Source: DASTSN01 sp035549175 (lineage in GTDB: Bacteria; Bacteroidota; Bacteroidia; Chitinophagales; Chitinophagaceae). Taken from it: 64,000 nucleotides of DNA. The stretch's first letter is position 1. Each line of letters starts with the position of its first letter. Shown piece after piece: positions 1 to 9,400 of this stretch. Both the position numbers and the translations under genes were made by a program. The notes beneath the pieces are model-generated. The model was not told the DNA's origin and searched no databases. It saw only the letters and a list, made by a program, of their open reading frames with translations. The stretch covers positions 20,115-84,114 of the forward strand of contig DASZRL010000099.1 of assembly GCA_035549175.1 (NCBI GenBank), given 5' to 3'.

Positions 1-57
1 GGCACAGGACATGCAGGCAAATAGGGCGGCAACCGCGGCTGTGATGGCTGATTTCAT
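1..57 (-). CDS. secreted or lipoprotein gene, N-terminus only
   Basis: Reading leftwards from an ATG at 57, the first 19 codons give a basic start (MK), a hydrophobic stretch rich in Ala, and then FACMSCA, a typical export signal with a possible lipobox cysteine. The gene runs off the window edge, so its function cannot be told. It is divergent from mutS2, with about 260 bases between them. Confidence 0.5.
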   Translation of the reverse strand, partial: MKSAITAAVAALFACMSCA

Positions 58-280
58 GGTCTTTCGATTTAGTAATAACCCGGGCCGGCCGACTCCTGGT
101 TGCAGGTACCTGCCCGAATCCAAGCACAAGGTACGAAAGCCGGAGTGCCCCGGTTTGCAAGCTGGCTGACAGTCCGGCCCTCTTTTCCATTTCGTTAACA
201 TAAAAGAGAACAAGTGCAGGTCCAAAAGGTTGGATGCAAGCCGGCCGGGAAGCCGGCATGGCTGCCCGGACCAATGTAAC

Positions 281-288
281 TACCTTTG
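281..288 (+). promoter_or_regulatory. -7 promoter box for mutS2
   Basis: TACCTTTG is a perfect match to the Bacteroidota -7 consensus TAnnTTTG. Transcription would begin near 292, downstream of the in-frame ATGs at 234 and 258, which supports translation from the ATG at 318. No clear -33 element is visible. Confidence 0.6.
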
Positions 289-317
289 CAGGCGCTAATA
301 TTATTTGGAACCGTTTT

Positions 318-2441
318 ATGAAGTTATTCCCGGAATCCGCCCCCCAGCAACTGGAATTTGATAAGATTAAGGCCCTGCTGGAAGGCTATTGCCAGACTGT
401 CTATGCCCGCCAGAAGGCTGCCCACCTGCGCGTCCACACCCGCCGGGAATTTATTGAAACGGAACTACGCCAGACCTTTGAATTCCGTCAGCTGCTCCAG
501 CTGGGACAGTATTTCCCCCAGGATTATATGCTCAACCTGACGGCAGAACTCAAATTGCTGGGGATTACCGGGGCCGTGCTGGGCGGGGACCAGCTGATCC
601 AGTTGCGTAAGCTTGCCGAAAGCCTGGAAAAGATATTCCGCTGGTTCGATGCGGAGCGACGGGCCGCTTACAGCGCGCTGGCCCGCGTGATCGCTGACAC
701 CTATTATGAAAAGGCTATTATCCAGCTGATTGATGAAGTGGTGGATCCGGCCGGCCAGGTACTGGATCAGGCTTCCGAGGAACTGCGCTCCCTGCGCATG
801 AGCCTGTACCGGCGCCGCACCGAACTGCGCCGTGTGTTTGACCGGGTACTGTCCCGCCTGCATAAGCAGGGTTACCTGGCAGAAATCGAGGAGAGCTATA
901 TGAATGGTCGCCGGGTCGTTGCGGTCATGGCTGAGCAGAAACGTACCGTCAAGGGAATCCTGCACGGGGAAAGCGAAAGCCGGCGGACGGCTTTTATTGA
1001 GCCTGAGGAAACCATCGAATTGAATAACCAGGTCATCGAACTGGAGCATGCGGAACGCAAGGAGGTTTACCGGGTATTGCGTGAGCTTACGGCCCGGCTT
1101 TCCCGGTACGCCGGGCTGTTGGGCGCGTATCATGACATCCTGGGCGAGTATGATTTTATCCGGGCCAAGGCCCGGCTGGCCCTGTCCATGCAGGGAGAAT
1201 TCCCCGCGCTCAGTGACCAGGCCCATGTACACCTGGTCAGGGCGTTTCATCCGTTGCTTTACCTGTATAACCAGCCGGCGGGCAAAGCCACGATTCCGGT
1301 ATCCGTAACCCTGGATGCGGCTAACCGTATCCTGGTTATCAGCGGGCCCAATGCAGGAGGCAAGACTGTGACGCTGAAAACCGTGGGCCTGCTGCAGCTG
1401 ATGGTGCAGAGCGGCTTGCTGGTTCCAGTGGACCCTTCCTCGGAGTTCGGGATCTTCAAACAATTGATGATCCATATCGGGGATACCCAGAACCTGGAGT
1501 TTGAGCTCAGTACCTACAGCAGTCACCTGCTGCATATGAAGCATTTCATGGAACAAGCCAATGGTCGGACCCTTTTCTTCATCGATGAGCTGGGCAGCGG
1601 AAGCGATCCCAACCTGGGGGGAGCCTTTGCCGAAGTGATCCTGGAGGAACTGGCCCGCCGCCATGCCCTGGGCATTGTAACAACCCACTACCTCAATCTG
1701 AAGGTTATGGCCAATAAAACACCGGGGATTTTCAACGGAGCCATGGCATTCGATGAGGTTAAACTGCTTCCCCTTTACCAGCTGGTTGTCGGCAAGCCGG
1801 GCAGTTCCTATACCTTTTCCATTGCTGAACGGATCGGCCTGAACAAGGAGCTGATCCGTCGGGCAAGGGCCCTGGTGGACGAGGACCAGTTCCGCCTGGA
1901 CAAATTGCTGAACCGGACCGAGCAGGACCAGCGCCGGGTTGAGCAACGGGAAAAGGAGCTAACACAGGCACTCCGGGAAGCCGAACGGCTGAAAAAGGAA
2001 ATGGAGGTGGTACTGGATAAAGAGCGGCATCGCCAGCAGGTGGAACTGCTCCGCCAGCAGAATCGCATTACCGAAGAGCGGATGGCCTGGTTGCGGGACA
2101 CGGAACGCAAACTCAAGCAGCTTACCCTGGAATGGCGCAAGGAGCCTGATAAGTCAAAAGTAATCAAGCAAATGGAGGCTATTTTGCTTCGCAAGGGCGA
2201 ACAAAAGGCCGCCGGGAAACTGCAAAAAAAGGTGGAATCCCGCTTTGAGGAAGTGGGTGGGGACATCAAGGTGGGCGACCGGGTGAAGATGAAGCGTAAC
2301 CACCAGGTAGGGGAGGTCCTGGAATTACGGGGCAAGCGCGCCGTAGTAAAGATCGGCCTGCTTCCCATGCAGGTGGAGCTCAGCGGCCTGGTCGTAGTCC
2401 GGGAAAAACCACAACCGGCAGAAAATAAAAAAACAGGGTAA
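318..2441 (+). CDS. mutS2: MutS2-type DNA-binding ATPase lacking Smr domain
   Basis: A 707-residue MutS2-family protein, a dimeric ATPase that binds branched DNA or collided ribosomes rather than taking part in classical mismatch repair. It has the family's helical core, the P-loop GPNAGGKT (residues 343-350), the Walker B FIDELGSGSD (about 421-430), a long charged coiled coil, and a C-terminal KOW-like segment (VGDRVKMKR onward). Full-length MutS2 proteins continue into an Smr nuclease domain with an LDLRG motif; here the protein stops after the KOW-like part. I chose the ATG at 318 because a -7 promoter box at 281-288 lies downstream of the ATGs at 234 and 258. It converges on the CBS-domain gene. 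Confidence 0.88.
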   Translation: MKLFPESAPQQLEFDKIKALLEGYCQTVYARQKAAHLRVHTRREFIETELRQTFEFRQLLQLGQYFPQDYMLNLTAELKLLGITGAVLGGDQLIQLRKLAESLEKIFRWFDAERRAAYSALARVIADTYYEKAIIQLIDEVVDPAGQVLDQASEELRSLRMSLYRRRTELRRVFDRVLSRLHKQGYLAEIEESYMNGRRVVAVMAEQKRTVKGILHGESESRRTAFIEPEETIELNNQVIELEHAERKEVYRVLRELTARLSRYAGLLGAYHDILGEYDFIRAKARLALSMQGEFPALSDQAHVHLVRAFHPLLYLYNQPAGKATIPVSVTLDAANRILVISGPNAGGKTVTLKTVGLLQLMVQSGLLVPVDPSSEFGIFKQLMIHIGDTQNLEFELSTYSSHLLHMKHFMEQANGRTLFFIDELGSGSDPNLGGAFAEVILEELARRHALGIVTTHYLNLKVMANKTPGIFNGAMAFDEVKLLPLYQLVVGKPGSSYTFSIAERIGLNKELIRRARALVDEDQFRLDKLLNRTEQDQRRVEQREKELTQALREAERLKKEMEVVLDKERHRQQVELLRQQNRITEERMAWLRDTERKLKQLTLEWRKEPDKSKVIKQMEAILLRKGEQKAAGKLQKKVESRFEEVGGDIKVGDRVKMKRNHQVGEVLELRGKRAVVKIGLLPMQVELSGLVVVREKPQPAENKKTG

Positions 2442-2500
2442 GCCCCTGTTCGGATGGATCGTTGCCGGCACGGGCAGGCATGCCCGGACTGGCCAATACG

Positions 2501-2935
2501 TCAGAGCCCGGAATGGATATAACTTTCCAGGTGGGAAATCGTGGCCTGCTGTGTCAGGATGATTTCCTTGACGACATCACTCATGGAGATGATACCGGCC
2601 AGCCGATTGGAGTCAAATACAGGCAGGTACCGGATATTCTTATCACTCATCAGCTGCATACAGAATTCGATCTTATCCTCGGGACGAAGGATAGGGAGGT
2701 CGGTACTCATGATTTCCGAGACCCGGGTTTCATCCGAATGCTTTCCCTTCAGGATGACTTTGCGCGAATAATCCCGTTCCGTCATGATTCCCAGGTATGT
2801 ATCGTTGCTCATGACCACAATGGAGCCGATATTTTTTTCGGCCATGATTTTCAGGGCGTCTATCACGGTGGTTTCCGGGGGAACAGCCAGGGCATGCCGG
2901 CCCTTTCGTTGTAAGATGTCTGCAATTCGGCTCAT
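2501..2935 (-). CDS. CBS-domain pair protein
   Basis: A 144-residue cytoplasmic protein made almost entirely of two CBS motifs. The first holds VIDALKIMAEKNIGSIVVM and the MTERDY motif, the second EIMSTDLPIL and AGIISMSDVV. Such pairs form a Bateman module that binds adenosyl nucleotides (AMP, ATP, NAD or SAM) and usually acts as a regulatory switch; stand-alone versions have no assigned target. The frame is open upstream to a GTG at 2959, but the ATG at 2935 (MSRIADIL) begins the domain cleanly, so I prefer it. It is a single gene facing mutS2. Confidence 0.8.
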   Translation of the reverse strand: MSRIADILQRKGRHALAVPPETTVIDALKIMAEKNIGSIVVMSNDTYLGIMTERDYSRKVILKGKHSDETRVSEIMSTDLPILRPEDKIEFCMQLMSDKNIRYLPVFDSNRLAGIISMSDVVKEIILTQQATISHLESYIHSGL

Positions 2936-3146
2936 ATGGCGATCGTTTAGTGTTTCCACGTAAATTACAAAATTTCACAAGGCTTTCAAAAGAATTTTCG
3001 GCCTGCCGCATGCCTTTACCGGGCCGGCCGCGGGGAACATATGGCAGAATCCCGGCTTGTGTAATATTTTGGCAAGAAAACGGTTGGGGGGTAAGCGCGT
3101 AACCCAAATGTCCCTATTTTAGCAACCGGATTGTCTCCCTGGCGCC

Positions 3147-4166
3147 ATGGATCAGAAACCTGCTACCATAAAACAAATTGCCCGCCGCCTAAATGTCTCG
3201 GCCTCAACGGTCTCACGCGCGCTGCATAATCATCCGAGCATCGGGTTACGTACCAAAATGCAGGTGCAGAAACTGGCAGCCGAGTTGCAGTACGAGCCGA
3301 ATCAGGCAGCCATCTCCTTTAAACAGGGGAAGACTTATACCCTTGGCCTGATTGTCCCTAAGCTGAGTGAAGAGTTCTTCTCGATCGCCATCAATGGGGT
3401 GGAGGATATTGCGGAGCAAAATAATTACACTGTGCTGATCGGCCAATCCCACGATGATACGGAACGGGAAAAGGCCATTGTAGATAGTATGCGACGGCAC
3501 CGGGTGGACGGCATCCTGGTCTCCATGGCGAAGAACACGCGTGATTATGCCCATTTCGAAGCCTTGGCGAAAAGCAATATTCCGGTGGTGTTTTTCGACC
3601 GGGTGCCTCAGGCGCTGGATGCTTATTCCGTAAGTTGCAATCTGCGGACCAGTTCTTCGGTGATGGTGGATTGGCTGGTCTCGAAAGGGCATCGGACCAT
3701 CGGGTTTATTAAGGGTGCCGAAACTATGGATGCCACTCGGGAACGCCTGGAAGGTTACCTGGAAGGGTTAAAGCGAAACGGTATTAAACCGGACGAACGG
3801 ATGATTGTCCCATCCGATCTTTCCCAGTCTTCCAATGTGGAAGCCATGAAACAGCTGCTGGCCCTTCGCAAACGTCCCACAGCCATCATTGCGTTTAATG
3901 ATTATGTGGCACTCGACGCCATGAAATACGCCCGTTCCCAGGGCCTTGCCATCAACAAGGACATCTTCTTTGTAAGCTACGCCAATCTGCCGATTACCCA
4001 TTACCTGGCTGAGCCGCCTCTTGCCTCGGTGGAACAATTTCCCTATGAGCAGGCCAGAAAAGCCACAGAAATCCTGATGCAACTGATCCAGACCAAGGAT
4101 AAGGCCGGCATGGAACAAATTGAAAAGAGTGTGGTGCTGGACAGCAAGCTTGTGGTCAGCAAGTAA
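3147..4166 (+). CDS. LacI-family transcriptional regulator
   Basis: 339 residues with the LacI/GalR architecture. The N-terminal helix-turn-helix reads TIKQIARRLNVSASTVSRAL (about residues 7-26), followed by the hinge helix and a periplasmic-binding-protein-like effector domain that opens with YTLGLIVPKLSEEFFSIAI and carries the typical VDGILVSMA and GHRTIGFIKG segments. These repressors bind DNA as dimers and release it when a sugar or related ligand binds. No sugar-use operon is next to it; the following feature is a tRNA, so the regulated genes are probably elsewhere. Confidence 0.9.
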   Translation: MDQKPATIKQIARRLNVSASTVSRALHNHPSIGLRTKMQVQKLAAELQYEPNQAAISFKQGKTYTLGLIVPKLSEEFFSIAINGVEDIAEQNNYTVLIGQSHDDTEREKAIVDSMRRHRVDGILVSMAKNTRDYAHFEALAKSNIPVVFFDRVPQALDAYSVSCNLRTSSSVMVDWLVSKGHRTIGFIKGAETMDATRERLEGYLEGLKRNGIKPDERMIVPSDLSQSSNVEAMKQLLALRKRPTAIIAFNDYVALDAMKYARSQGLAINKDIFFVSYANLPITHYLAEPPLASVEQFPYEQARKATEILMQLIQTKDKAGMEQIEKSVVLDSKLVVSK

Positions 4167-4236
4167 TCATTTTTTCAGCCATTTCGGTCATGCTGAATCA
4201 GGTTATTATGTCCCAGGTTCTTGCCAGTTAAAATGA

Positions 4237-4268
4237 TTTTGCGGGAAGGGACCGCCCACCTATTTTTG
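4237..4268 (+). promoter_or_regulatory. promoter of tRNA-Ser
   Basis: A -33 element TTTTG (4237-4241), exactly 19 bases, then the -7 box TATTTTTG (4261-4268). This is the best full match in the window to the Bacteroidota consensus (TTTG, 19 bases, TAnnTTTG). The predicted transcription start falls at 4272-4273, on the first base of the mature tRNA. Confidence 0.75.
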
Positions 4269-4272
4269 CCGC

Positions 4273-4357
4273 GGAGAGATGGCAGAGCGGTCGATTGCGG
4301 CGGTCTTGAAAACCGTTGACTGTAACAGGTCCGGGGGTTCGAATCCCTCTCTCTCCG
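4273..4357 (+). tRNA. tRNA-Ser(UGA)
   Basis: An 85-nt class II tRNA. The acceptor stem pairs GGAGAGA (4273-4279) with TCTCTCC (4350-4356), and the discriminator is G (4357). The anticodon loop CTTGAAA gives anticodon TGA, the long variable arm is typical of tRNA-Ser, and the T-loop is TTCGAAT. CCA is not encoded. Its last 22 bases are part of a 23-bp repeat found again at 17269-17291 beside a recombinase gene, so this tRNA is the integration site of the 4336-17291 element. The element supplies the present 3' end and restores a complete gene. Confidence 0.95.
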
Positions 4358-4358
4358 C
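4336..4358 (+). repeat. attL core (23-bp direct repeat)
   Basis: The repeat begins GGTTCGAATCCC and ends CTCTCCGC. It covers the T-loop and 3' acceptor strand of tRNA-Ser and is identical to 17269-17291. Flanking bases differ at both sides, so the identity block is exactly 23 bp. Confidence 0.93.
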
Positions 4359-4414
4359 GCCTAATTCATGCAAAGCGCTAAATATCAAATAATTAATACC
4401 CAATTTTTAAACCG

Positions 4415-4438
4415 GGTGGCAGATTAGGTGGTAAATTC
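4415..4438 (+). repeat. candidate recombinase arm sites, left end
   Basis: Two adjoining 12-bp units, GGTGGCAGATTA and GGTGGTAAATTC, 57 bp inside attL. The same tandem unit (GGTGGCAAnTTT) occurs at 17140-17163 near attR in the same orientation; over 23 aligned bases 18 are identical. Tandem repeats flanking the core inside both ends are what arm-type integrase sites look like; binding is inferred. Confidence 0.5.
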
Positions 4439-4446
4439 TTCCGCTT

Positions 4447-4989
4447 ATGGCCGCATTTCTCCTCCTCAGAATTGATTGGCCGGTTTGGATCCAGGCCGGG
4501 ACTGGCCTGGTTGCGGTCATTCTATCTGTAGTTTCTCTTTGGCAGGGGAAAAGGATCAGGGAGCTTGCAGAGATCGTAACAAAATTGTCGGATCAAAATA
4601 CAATTCTTGCTGGCCTACTGAAAGTTGAAATCTCCAATATTAAGAAGAGCCGGATGCCCATTTTTGTTTATAAGGATGTTGAAAGCAGGCCCTATTGGAT
4701 AATCTTCACCGTGGTGAATAATGGCGTAGAGGCGGTCGATGTAAGAGTCGATGATAGAACAATAAAAGGAGACAGGTTTCAAGTTGAACTCAAGGAAAAT
4801 GGAAGGGTCCCAAATAGGGGAAATATGGAAATAAAAATCAATGTACTTGACGATAACCCTGAGGGGGTAGATTTTGAAATCTACTATGAAAGCACCTATG
4901 GCGAGCAATTTCGGCAACAGGTAATCAAGAAGGGGCCTGATAAAAATATCCAGATCCTTCCTCCGGCAGGGTTTATGAAAGAGGTTTAG
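4447..4989 (+). CDS. small membrane-anchored protein, unknown function
   Basis: 180 residues that I do not recognise. An N-terminal membrane segment (about residues 10-32, ending SVVSLWQGK) is followed by a short helical linker and a domain of alternating hydrophobic residues that is probably beta-rich (YWIIFTVVNNGVEAVDVRV). It is the first gene inside the left end of the element and the only one there read rightward, away from the tRNA. A terminator follows at 5039-5065. Its place at the element edge and lower GC suggest cargo. Confidence 0.7.
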   Translation: MAAFLLLRIDWPVWIQAGTGLVAVILSVVSLWQGKRIRELAEIVTKLSDQNTILAGLLKVEISNIKKSRMPIFVYKDVESRPYWIIFTVVNNGVEAVDVRVDDRTIKGDRFQVELKENGRVPNRGNMEIKINVLDDNPEGVDFEIYYESTYGEQFRQQVIKKGPDKNIQILPPAGFMKEV

Positions 4990-5038
4990 ATATTTGGTAA
5001 CTTCGTAACTCCTAGTTCAAAGTTTGTAACAACCTCCG

Positions 5039-5065
5039 GGCCGGGTTTCCACCTGGCCTTTTTTT
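5039..5065 (+). terminator. terminator after the 4447-4989 gene
   Basis: GGCCGGG (5039-5045) pairs with CCTGGCC (5052-5058) across a 6-nt loop, followed by seven T (5059-5065). Confidence 0.8.
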
Positions 5066-5110
5066 ATTTAGGATCGGCTCTCTTTGGGCTGACTTGTAAA
5101 TGTGGTTATG

Positions 5111-5623
5111 TCATAGCGAAATTCCGACCTTGGCCTTGAATCCAGCATCATTGAAATATCCATGGACCATCTTGAATTGGGTAACAGAATACCCGGCGGC
5201 CGCATAGATCCCCACATGCTTGTAAAAGTTCGTTTTAACTCCTCCTAGGACTTCCAGGCAGGCGGCTCCGGTCTTTATCTGCTGGTTATTGTACCGGTCC
5301 AGGTATCCAGTTTTCGGGGCAATAACGTATCCGGGCTGTAATGAAACTAGCGGGGTAACTTTCTGGTCAATGCCCAAGATGAAGTAGGTAGCATCCAGCC
5401 GGACTGTTCCATACCGATATCCATCATCGATAAGATATCCAGATCCGCCAAATCCCAGCGTCATGAATTTATTGATCCCCCACCCGAAACTGGTGGACAC
5501 GCCGTAGCGCGTGGATTCTTTCGAACCACTGAAGGTCTCTGCACCAAAGAAAGCATAATGGTAGCTTTTTTGAGCTGAAGCGAATACTGGCAAAAGGGCG
5601 ACAAAAAGAACGATTCTTTTCAT
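5111..5623 (-). CDS. small secreted outer-membrane barrel-like protein
   Basis: A 170-residue exported protein. The N-terminal signal MKRIVLFVALLPVFASAQ ends in a clear cleavage site. The mature part is made of short amphipathic strands rich in Gly, Tyr and Phe (RYGVSTSFGWGINKFMTLGF, HVGIYAAAGYSVTQF) and ends in GFKAKVGISL, as expected for a small beta-barrel of the outer membrane. I chose the ATG at 5623 because it begins the signal peptide; the open frame upstream lacks one. It lies inside the element downstream of the tape-measure gene, in the spot where prophages carry host-altering genes. Function unknown. Confidence 0.7.
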   Translation of the reverse strand: MKRIVLFVALLPVFASAQKSYHYAFFGAETFSGSKESTRYGVSTSFGWGINKFMTLGFGGSGYLIDDGYRYGTVRLDATYFILGIDQKVTPLVSLQPGYVIAPKTGYLDRYNNQQIKTGAACLEVLGGVKTNFYKHVGIYAAAGYSVTQFKMVHGYFNDAGFKAKVGISL

Positions 5624-5779
5624 GTTGATGAGTTTACTGATAATAAACAGTATGCAGGAGGTATAATTACGGGTTGCCGATCTTGGTGTTTTTACATATC
5701 TTTTTTTTGATACATAAGCAGTTAGGATATTGATTCCTGACACGAGGGTCCTTTTCAGGGCTCTCTTTTTATTGGACGG

Positions 5780-6310
5780 CTAATCCGGGGTTCCTATTTT
5801 CCATTTGGATCCATCAGAAAAAACCACCTCAGTCGGCCATATCAGGACAACCTTCTTGGCGTTTCTGCTAAGTATTTCCCAATCACCTACATTGGTTTTT
5901 CCGGGGCTGATTCCTTCATCATCGAATCCACCGCCAAAGCCATCAATCCCTGCAGCGCCCATATCCGCCGGTTCGCCGAATGCATCCAGTCCATACCAGC
6001 GAAATTTAATTCCGGAAATTCTCTTGTCTGAGACGTTTTTGAAGGTGAATCTTAAATTCCTGAAACTGGAATAGTCGTTTTCGTAAAGCTCGCTCCTCAA
6101 CACCTTCACCGGGGCTTGTCTGAATCCAGCCGTATCGAAGAGTGCATTGTGAACGGTAGTCTGGATAACGCTGTCCACTTTTGTAGCAACCTTCAGTGAA
6201 TCCAGAATTCTCTTGGCTTCGCTTTTGTTTGTCACGCCGGTACATGAAGCGGAGATAATTATCAGGGAAAGCATGGCGATTGATCGCATGGCAAGCGATA
6301 GAATTTTCAT
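5780..6310 (-). CDS. lipoprotein, unknown function
   Basis: A 176-residue lipoprotein. The hydrophobic signal ends in the lipobox SASC (preceded by LIII) and the mature protein starts CTGVTNKSEAKR. The rest is soluble, with a glycine-rich stretch (GIDGFGGGFDDEG) and a pattern suggesting a beta-sandwich with comparison to free-standing FxxVxD-type domains (FKNVSDKRISGIKFRW). Start taken at the ATG at 6310, where the signal begins. It follows the tape-measure gene and precedes the small barrel gene on the same strand; both may be lysogenic-conversion cargo. I do not recognise the family. Confidence 0.68.
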   Translation of the reverse strand: MKILSLAMRSIAMLSLIIISASCTGVTNKSEAKRILDSLKVATKVDSVIQTTVHNALFDTAGFRQAPVKVLRSELYENDYSSFRNLRFTFKNVSDKRISGIKFRWYGLDAFGEPADMGAAGIDGFGGGFDDEGISPGKTNVGDWEILSRNAKKVVLIWPTEVVFSDGSKWKIGTPD

Positions 6311-6370
6311 CTTGGTTGGCTTAGGTCCCTTCAATATACAAAAGATCATACAATGTTGCAAGTAGCAAGA

Positions 6371-6404
6371 AAGGCCGACAGTTATAATAACTGATCGGCC
6401 TTTT
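6371..6404. terminator. strong hairpin between tape-measure and lipoprotein genes
   Basis: AAGGCCGA (6371-6378) pairs with TCGGCCTT (6395-6402) with further inner pairing (AGTT with AACT); four T follow on the plus strand and a weaker T-rich tract on the minus strand. It probably ends the long leftward operon after the tape-measure gene. Confidence 0.65.
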
Positions 6405-6438
6405 CCTCGAGAACAACGAATGGCAAAGTGAAACCGAT

Positions 6439-9400
6439 TTATGACTGAGTATTTCGTTTTATGTAGCTGTTCCAGTTCTGGTTTTCAACGATAGTGATGG
6501 CAGGCGTAGGAATTTGGGTTATTGCCCTCCTGATTTGTTCCAGCTTCGCTTCACTTCTTGCCTGGGCGTCCAGCCATTGGCGGCTCATTCCTGGCAATAC
6601 TCCTTTCGCCAGGATATTATCCCGGACAAGGTGCGACCGGGCAATCATTTGCTCGGTGGGGTCGTGGGGAATGATGGTCTCCCCGCCGGAAAGCTGGATC
6701 AGCGAGGGTGTATCTGGCGTGAGAGATACGCGGCCCTGGCGGTCGATGATCATCTCCCGGCCTTCCTCTGATACCATAGCCAGGCCGGGCTTGGCAGACT
6801 TTGTACCGGTCCGATACTGAGGAATCGGCTGGGCAACCACCGTGGCCAGCTGGGCGGCCCCAATGCCTACAATGAAAGGAATCATCCAGAACTGTTCCGT
6901 GGCAAGGGCCTTGGATACACCTACCGCCGTATTCTCGATAATGTCCGCAACGGCTTTTGCCTTATCCGCGACGGCCTTCTTTTGGTCGGCCTCTCTCTGC
7001 TCCTTCTGCAACTGATCCTTTTGAGCCTGGGCCCTGGCCTGCAGGATGGCGATCTTTGCGGCCTTGTCCTGCTCGCTTAGGGTGGTGGCATTTATCGAAT
7101 CAATTTCCTTTTGGGTCCGCTCATCAATCAGGTCAATCTGCTCCTGAAGGGCGTTTTTCTGGTTCTCATATTGGGCGTCGATTGCTGTGAAGGCGAAGTT
7201 GGTCAATTCGCTGGCCAACTCTTTTATTTTGTCTGTTTTTGCAAGCCTCTTTTGGATATCATCATCAAAACTTTTGTTCGATTTATCCAGGGTATCTTTC
7301 AACGCGGCATCAAACTGCTTGGTGATCCTTTCCATCAACTGGAGCTGTTCGCTGCCATCATTTTTCATGATGTCCAGCTTGATCTTGTTGGCATTGATGA
7401 TAATGTCCTGGAGTTTTGCTTGGTGATCAGCCTCAATCCGCTCGATCTCCGAATTCTTCGCCAGCTCGATGGCCTTGATAGCTTCCTTATTGCCCCCGGC
7501 CTCTTTAATGCGCTGCTGGGCGGTCTTGCGGGCGGCATCGATATCGAACTGCGCCTGGGCATCGGCCAGGTCCTTGCTGTCATTGAGGAACTGCAGGAGG
7601 GCCTGAAACCGCTCCTCATGCGACTTTTTGTCGTCGTCGGCAATGATTTTGTCATTCTCGATCTTCTGTTGCTGGGCGATCTTGTAGGAATCGAACTGAG
7701 CCTTGTTGGCCTCATCCAGGAACTTCTGCAGGTCCTGCAGGGCCTTGGATTTTTGGCCTGTTTTGGAAGTTTGACTTAATATCCCGTCCAGTGTCAGATC
7801 ACCATCTTTCAGACCCGACTGAAACTGCTTTTGCAGCGCATCCAGGTATGCCTGCGCGTCTTTGATGCCCTTATCCTTCAGTCCCTGCTGGATCTGGCTG
7901 CGCCCGGGTGCTTGCACCTGGCCAAAGGTGAAAAAGGTTGTCAGGGCCTTATTGGTGAGGATGGCCGCATCCTGCAGGTAGCTGGTCTGGCTTTTGAGGC
8001 TTTCTGACTGTTTGTTAATCAGGTCGGTATAGGCCTTTTCCAAAACGCCCAGGTAAGCCTTGGTTTTTGCCTGCTTAATGAGCGATTCACTGATCTTATT
8101 GATGGCCTCATCGTTCTGGGCCAGGATGCCGTTCTGATCGATAACCAGCTTGTTGGTTTCACCGGTTTTTTTGTTGTTTTCATCGTTGATCTCAACGATC
8201 TTCTGGGTCGCGGCACGCCGCTGCTCGATGGATTGGGTATTGTCCTGGCTCACCCGGTACAAGGCCTGCAGCTCGCCCACTTCCTTGCCGATCTCGTCAT
8301 TGGAATCTGCCGTGACCTGCTTCAGGGCCTTCTGGACCCGGGAAGAGACCGAATCAAACAGGTTCAGGGACTGGATGGCGCTGATTACCGCCTCCCCGAC
8401 GGCGGAGAATATCCCTGCAATGCCCACGCCCGGCAGGATATAGGCCACCTTGCGGACCGCCGTCCAGGCATCGCCGAAGAATTTGGTCACCGCCGAGCCG
8501 TAATTGCCCACATTGCGCTGAAACTGGCCGATACCCTGCTCCAGGGTGCTCACTTCGTTGCTCAGATTGACCACCTCGGCATGAATAGCCTGCCCCTGGA
8601 GGCTTTTGCGCTCCGTTTCCGACAGTTGGGTATAGGCAATGGTCGCCAGCTGTAATTTGGCCCGCAATTGCTCCAGGGAGCCCGACTGGGCGTTATTGGC
8701 CACCGTCTGCAGGGCCGTGATCTTGTTGACATTGGCCAGTTCGGTCTTTATCGCCCCCTGCTGCTGCTTCAGACCCGCTATTTTGTCCTGATACCGCTGG
8801 GTGGACTTCTCGGCATCGGTGGTGTTGACCTCCAGGAACTTGATCTGGTCAGCCGTGCCCTTTAATTCAGCCTGGTAGGTGGCCTGCAGCTTCTGGTTCT
8901 GCTCCAGGGTGCCGGTGATCTGCTCGGAAGCCGAGGCATATTGAATCACGGCCTCGGTGGCGGCCTTGGTTTCGGAGGCATCGCCCACCAATTTAGCCGG
9001 CTGGTTGCCGCTCTGGGCAGCCGACTGCATGGCGGCATTCAGTTCCTCCTGCTGCTGGCGCTGGTATTCCAGGCTTTTTGCATAGGCATCCCCCGCCTCC
9101 ATGCTGGCCGTCTTGGCATCGGCCTCAGCCTGGAAGGCCTTGGAATTGGCCAGTACCTGGGCGGCATAGTCCCCGCTGGCATTGATCTTGTTGGCCCGGT
9201 CCTGCTCATCATTGAGTATCCGCGCCGCCCGGGCCTCGGATTCCTTGGCCTTGGCAGCCGCCAGGGAGGCCTTTTCCTCGTTGAGCTTGGCCGCCGACAA
9301 CTCCTTGGCCGCCCGGGCCTCGATCAGAATCTGCTGGGTGAGCTCCTTGGAATGCCCGTTCAGCTCGGCCACCCGCTGGCTGACGGTTTTGACAATGCGG

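Noticed and set aside
465..1946. 493-residue open frame on the minus strand
   Set aside because: Lies wholly antisense to mutS2, whose motifs are unmistakable; composition is that of a shadow frame in GC-rich DNA.
5740..5772. Hairpin followed by five T on the plus strand
   Set aside because: No plus-strand gene ends there and the stem has several G-T pairs; not called as a terminator.
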